Source: Congregibacter brevis
GTDB lineage: Bacteria; Pseudomonadota; Gammaproteobacteria; Pseudomonadales; Halieaceae
DNA length: 64,000 nucleotides
Direction: 5' to 3'
NCBI RefSeq assembly: GCF_045689245.1
Contig: NZ_CP136865.1
Location: 1,364,001 to 1,428,000, forward strand
How positions within the stretch are numbered: the stretch's first letter is position 1; the number at the start of each line of letters is the position of its first letter. Shown here piece after piece: positions 60,179 to 64,000 of this stretch. The translations under genes and the position numbers were made by a program. The notes below the pieces were generated by a model. It worked only from the letters and a program-made list of their open reading frames with translations, was not told the DNA's origin and searched no databases.

Positions 60179-62473
60179 ATGGACAAACTCAGCAGAACTC
60201 TTGGCGTCTTAATCGCATTCAGCGCTCACGCATCTAATGCTCAAGAAAAAATACCGGGTTCGAGTCAGAGCGAGGTTAAAGAAAATCTCGTTGTTGAAGA
60301 GGTTGTTGTTTCCGCACAGCGATCAATTCAAAGTGTGCAGGACGTACCCATTTCGATGGTGGTATTGAATTCAGACGCATTGGATCGTAACAACGTCATC
60401 GACTTCAGTGAGACGCTAGACCTAACCCCAGGAATTTCCAGCGGGGCTACTAACTCACCGGTGGCCAGAGCCTTAACTATTAGAGGTGTAGGCACCAGCG
60501 TTATTGATGGAGCCGCGCCTAGCGTGCCCATTTTCATTGACGGCGTTGCGGCAGCTTCAGTTGGCGTTGCGTTTACCACCTTAATGGATCCGCAGCAGAT
60601 CGAATTGCTAAGGGGGCCACAGGGCACGCTGTACGGAAAAAACGCACCGGGTGGTGCCTACAACATCACCACCAAGGCGCCATCAACCGAACGAATGGAA
60701 GGCAAGGTTGCTGCCACCTATTCTCAGTGGGACGCAAACAACGAACCAACCACGGACCTAAGAGCGTCGGTCAATATACCAATCACTGAAAGCGTCGCCA
60801 TTAGAGCGTCCGCACTGCGCGGTGACTCTGAAGGAGGTATTGATTTAGTGAGTCCCTTAGCCACAGACGACGCTACCGGTGGGAAGGACCATATAGCCGC
60901 TAGAGTTAGGCTTCTTGCAGACCTAAACGAGCAGTCTACGCTAGACCTCATCGCCAACTATCAGGATTTAGAAAACACATACAACGTGCAGACTTACGAT
61001 GGCCAGGTACCTGCGACTGGTGGTTTTAGTAATATTCCCGCGACTTTCACCGATTTTGGTGATCGAGTGGTTTACAGCAACGCCGCAGGTGTATCACGAA
61101 CTGATGTTAAAGATTTTTCGGCCCGCTATCAGTTGAACGCGGACTGGACAACGTTAGATGTGATCGCGGGCTACCAGGAATTTGCGACGGATGGCTTTCA
61201 GATACAGGGCGGGGATTTTCCCATTACCCCTACACCAATTTCAGAATTTGAAGTTATCAATGAGATACGCACCCTCGAAGCCCGAATCTCAAATAGCGGC
61301 GACTCCTTTGATTACCTGGCTGGCGTTTACTTAAGTGAAACCGAAAGCAGTAGCTTTATTGGGTTGGGCGGTTTCGAGTCCTTTACGGAGCAAGAGGGTA
61401 GTGATGCAGCGTTGTTTGCCAACATCACCTGGCACCTGGCCGATCAATGGGACCTAGCTACCGGGTTACGCTATGAGGATGGCACAAGAGATATAAACTC
61501 AGAAATCAACGCGCCCGGCTTTGAGCCTATCAGTCGAGAGCTGGACTTTGAACATCTGTCTTGGAGTCTGAAGCTGAACTACTTTCTGAATGAAAACACC
61601 ACTGGGTACGTTGCTATCGATAACGCTTACCGCGCTGGAGGAGTTACCAGTTTTGCAGCTGGCGTGAGAGCGATAGGGGCCGCAGTGGCTGGCACTCCGC
61701 TCGATCCCGACGGCATCGTTCTCGGCTTGGCTGAGGACTTTACTGACTATGACGAAGAAGTATCTACTGCCTTCGAAGTCGGAGTAAAAGGCAGTGCGCT
61801 AGATCAAAGACTGCGGTACAACGCAGCGGCTTTTTATCAGGTGTTTGATGATTACATCACTCGAGTCGATGGTTTTGCGGTATCGAATCCACTTTTGAAT
61901 CTGACAGGGGCGAGTGCATTTGCAACTAGCCTTCTCTTCAATGCAGAAGAAGTAGTTACCCAGGGCATCGAGTTCGATTTTAGCTATGCCATAACAGAAA
62001 ACTGGTCCGGCAGTTTCGCAGTGGCGTATTTCGATGCGACAGTCGAGGAATTCGCCGATCGCCTATGCACGCCCAACGACAACAACGCTACCGATCTGTT
62101 TTGCCCTGCAGAGCCAGGATCTGACCTAAAGCTTCAACCCAGGTGGAACAGCAACCTGCAGTTAACGTATGTCAAAAGTTTTAGCAACGGCTGGGCCTTT
62201 AACTCCAATTTTTCATGGACTTGGAATTCCGAGGTCTCGGCGGACCTCGAGATCGAGGACTACAATGACCCTCTTAACTTTTTTAATGTGAATGCGGGTG
62301 TCAGCAACGAGAACTGGGTGCTTTCTTTATGGGCCAAAAACCTTACCGATGAAGTTGCTGTTCAAACGGTTAACCAGTTCCCCACATTTGACCCGGCGAA
62401 TCCTCTTACAGTAAGTGGTCCGCTCACCTATAACGGCCGCGAGTATGGATTGACTCTCAGCTACATCTTCTAG
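60179..62473 (+). CDS. TonB-dependent receptor
   Basis: 764 residues with a signal peptide (MDKLSRTLGVLIAFSAHASNA), a TonB-box-like VEEVVVSAQRS, and a plug domain (VQDVPISMVVLN, VPIFIDGVAA, IELLRGPQGTLYGKNAPGGAYNI). The barrel ends with NGREYGLTLSYIF, a terminal aromatic as needed for membrane insertion. It should import a large substrate, perhaps the glycoside used by the neighbouring sugar genes. It is complete, in contrast to the receptor at 1-1652. Confidence 0.93.
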   Translation: MDKLSRTLGVLIAFSAHASNAQEKIPGSSQSEVKENLVVEEVVVSAQRSIQSVQDVPISMVVLNSDALDRNNVIDFSETLDLTPGISSGATNSPVARALTIRGVGTSVIDGAAPSVPIFIDGVAAASVGVAFTTLMDPQQIELLRGPQGTLYGKNAPGGAYNITTKAPSTERMEGKVAATYSQWDANNEPTTDLRASVNIPITESVAIRASALRGDSEGGIDLVSPLATDDATGGKDHIAARVRLLADLNEQSTLDLIANYQDLENTYNVQTYDGQVPATGGFSNIPATFTDFGDRVVYSNAAGVSRTDVKDFSARYQLNADWTTLDVIAGYQEFATDGFQIQGGDFPITPTPISEFEVINEIRTLEARISNSGDSFDYLAGVYLSETESSSFIGLGGFESFTEQEGSDAALFANITWHLADQWDLATGLRYEDGTRDINSEINAPGFEPISRELDFEHLSWSLKLNYFLNENTTGYVAIDNAYRAGGVTSFAAGVRAIGAAVAGTPLDPDGIVLGLAEDFTDYDEEVSTAFEVGVKGSALDQRLRYNAAAFYQVFDDYITRVDGFAVSNPLLNLTGASAFATSLLFNAEEVVTQGIEFDFSYAITENWSGSFAVAYFDATVEEFADRLCTPNDNNATDLFCPAEPGSDLKLQPRWNSNLQLTYVKSFSNGWAFNSNFSWTWNSEVSADLEIEDYNDPLNFFNVNAGVSNENWVLSLWAKNLTDEVAVQTVNQFPTFDPANPLTVSGPLTYNGREYGLTLSYIF

Positions 62474-62511
62474 CGCAAGCTATTAGTTTGGTAAGCGCCG
62501 GCAGGCATCGT

Positions 62512-62543
62512 GATCGCAATGGTTTTAGTGGACCATTGCGATC
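62512..62543 (+). terminator. Hairpin after the TonB receptor gene, possible terminator
   Basis: GATCGCAATGG (62512-62522) pairs perfectly with CCATTGCGATC (62533-62543), 11 bp, 10-base loop. The following tract is TTCT, short for an intrinsic terminator. It starts 39 bases after the receptor stop codon. Confidence 0.6.
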
Positions 62544-62736
62544 TTCTAACACTGCGTTATGCCAAGTGCGTACAACCCGGCCTAGCGTCAATTCTCCATA
62601 CTCCAATAGTACGATTGTCCATGTTTCGCTACTTTATTCCATTTGAGGTTTCCGCGAGTAGTCTACAGTTAAAGCAATAACAAACAGCGAAGCAAAACAG
62701 TCTTTGAGTTAGGGCTTCGAAGAATAAGAGTGTTCT

Positions 62737-63456
62737 ATGGGCAAGCTGATTTTTGAATCGATTGAAAGCATGTCTCAGAGTTTTTCCCTCATGAGCATGA
62801 TTCCGGATACCCACGCATGGGTTAAAGATGCCAAAGGCAAGTTTGTTTATGCCAATGAGCTTCTCTGTCAGCGGTTTGGTATCCACTCCACGCAGGAAAT
62901 AGCGGGGAAAACTGATTTTTGTTTATCGCCCGAAAAGTTCGCGATCTCTTACCGCGACGACGACCGACGGGTATTGAATGGAGAGTCTATTTCAGAACGG
63001 CTGGAGCTAATGTGCGGCAAAGACTCGCGAGCAGAGTGGTTTTCCACTAGTAAGTGGCCGATTGAGAACTTCAGTGGTCGCTACATTGGAAGCCTGGGAA
63101 TTAGTCGTGCGCTGGAAAGTAGTGAGCGAAAGGAAACCTCACATCGCGCGCTGAATGCGGTGATGGAGTACATAAAGAAGAATTTTGACTCGCCTATCTC
63201 TATCGAATCACTCGCGAAGAACAACAATATGTCTGTCAGTGCGCTCGAACGACGATTTAGAAAGTACTTGCAGAAAACGCCAGGGCAATACATCAATCAA
63301 GTTCGCCTAAATAGCGCGCTTCAGCAGCTACTCAACACCGAAAAGAGAATAGGAACAATCGCGCTCGAAAGCGGATTTTCAGATCACAGCCACTTCACGC
63401 GTGCATTCAGTCGCTACTACGGTAAATCCCCTCGACATGTAAGAAGCAGTGTCTAG
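62737..63456 (+). CDS. AraC-family regulator with N-terminal PAS-like domain
   Basis: 239 residues. A PAS fold (about 20-125: HAWVKDAKGKFVYANELLCQRFGIHSTQEIAGKTD, SLGISRALESS) is followed by two HTHs (ISIESLAKNNNMSVSALERRFRKYLQKTPGQYINQVRLNSALQQL and GTIALESGFSDHSHFTRAFSRYYGKSP). The PAS may sense a small ligand or redox state. It lies between the TonB receptor gene and an esterase-like gene. Confidence 0.85.
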   Translation: MGKLIFESIESMSQSFSLMSMIPDTHAWVKDAKGKFVYANELLCQRFGIHSTQEIAGKTDFCLSPEKFAISYRDDDRRVLNGESISERLELMCGKDSRAEWFSTSKWPIENFSGRYIGSLGISRALESSERKETSHRALNAVMEYIKKNFDSPISIESLAKNNNMSVSALERRFRKYLQKTPGQYINQVRLNSALQQLLNTEKRIGTIALESGFSDHSHFTRAFSRYYGKSPRHVRSSV

Positions 63457-63606
63457 AAGCGGTTAGCGACCTGAGAAACCCCAGGCTAGGGATGGATTCG
63501 CCGTTCACTAATCTCGGCTTTATGCCTCTTGCCCGAAGAGTTCTACCCGTACGTACTGCATCCATAAACCTACTCAACACGAGATTCACTCTAAGGTCTG
63601 TCATCG

Positions 63607-64000
63607 GTGTCCATAAAACGAAAAATTCTTATCAGCTTATCTGTCGCGATTGTCGCGTTGATGGCTTACGTGCTTAGCACGATCATCCGCTTTGTTAGCA
63701 CTCATGGTGTTGATCGTGACCAGACTGACTACCAGGAAAGACTCTACTTTCTGTGGGACTCTGTGGATTGGGTCGGCGAGCGTCCATCTCCAACACTCGA
63801 CCGCGATATCGTGGAGTACTTTGGGAGTTTGTATAACCCATTAATGGAGCGAGGCCCTTATCTGGTTTCATATGCGCTGGATGAGGGAGAGAACTCGGTC
63901 GCCGTTGTATTGATTCCCGGTGGTGGGTATGTGTTTCGCTCCGAACAACGCGAAGGAATCAAGGTGGCCAAATGGCTGAACACTCATGGAATCGCGGCAT
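63607..64000 (+). CDS. Alpha/beta-hydrolase, esterase-like, 5' part only
   Basis: The frame is open from a GTG at 63607 to the window edge, about 131 codons. A signal peptide/anchor is visible (KRKILISLSVAIVALMAYVLSTI), then AVVLIPGGGYVFRSEQREGIKVAKWLNTHGIAA, the oxyanion-hole strand HGGG-like motif seen in carbohydrate esterases and BD-FAE-type proteins. The catalytic Ser lies beyond the window. It may deacetylate or deacylate the glycan taken up by the locus. Confidence 0.7.
   Translation, partial: MSIKRKILISLSVAIVALMAYVLSTIIRFVSTHGVDRDQTDYQERLYFLWDSVDWVGERPSPTLDRDIVEYFGSLYNPLMERGPYLVSYALDEGENSVAVVLIPGGGYVFRSEQREGIKVAKWLNTHGIAA

Noticed and set aside
63492..63677. A 61-codon frame before the last gene
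   Set aside because: It overlaps the esterase-like gene's start in another frame and has no family features.

Overview
The window looks like a chromosome segment of a marine gammaproteobacterium. TonB-dependent receptors, an amidase, a sulfotransferase, HDOD signalling proteins and a Proteobacteria-type elongator tRNA-Met all fit, and the gene styles suggest the Halieaceae/OM60 part of the Cellvibrionales. That placement is inference; no rRNA or other phylogenetic marker is present.

Layout. (1) 1-14388 is core-like: a TonB receptor (cut by the window edge), an amidase, a secreted metallo-beta-lactamase-fold enzyme, a PAP2 phosphatase plus glycosyltransferase pair, a three-gene ABC-like/HlyD/TolC operon whose ATPase domain has lost all its catalytic motifs, two HDOD proteins, a sulfotransferase, and a small unknown gene behind a Fur-box promoter. 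(2) 14477-18651 is the start of an integrative element at tRNA-Met: arrays of GGTGACC repeats, an ISL3-family insertion with an 8-bp target duplication, an excisionase-like gene, a tyrosine recombinase and two small unknown genes. (3) 18711-30599 is a copper island bounded by two decayed, directly oriented IS6-like elements. It holds a glutaredoxin/MauE fusion, CsoR with two operators, a CusCBA-type efflux system with an oversized 1300-residue pump, a CusF-like lipoprotein and a PepSY protein. (4) 30670-40316 is a zinc/cadmium/cobalt and mercury island: CzcCBA with a CzcI-like protein on the minus strand, a ZntR-like MerR facing a CDF transporter with two methyltransferase-like membrane proteins, and merR/merT/merP/GDCCVxC without a mercuric reductase. 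Both MerR-type promoters have the diagnostic 19-bp spacer around a perfect dyad. (5) 40796-46459 is an IS3 element followed by seven attC sites with small gene cassettes and no integron integrase nearby (a CALIN). One cassette is a single-chain DUF262/DUF1524 protein of the GmrSD type, a likely anti-phage nuclease. (6) 46451-49375 carries a medium-chain dehydrogenase/reductase, a HAD phosphatase and a third IS6-like copy. (7) 49457-64000 is a carbohydrate locus: MFS transporter, sugar isomerase/epimerase, Gfo/Idh/MocA oxidoreductase, GMC flavoprotein with a gluconate-2-dehydrogenase subunit-3-like partner, ThuA-like protein, TonB receptor, DUF1295 membrane protein, three AraC regulators and the start of an esterase-like alpha/beta hydrolase.

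How it fits together. The middle third is a mosaic of acquired metal resistance and integron cassettes delimited by three copies of one IS6-like element. The last third is best read as uptake and 3-keto (ThuA/ThuB-like) oxidation of a glycoside, under several AraC switches. The most unusual items are the ATPase-dead exporter operon, the matching short inserts inside the IS6-like transposase copies, and the integrase-less cassette array with a predicted defence nuclease.
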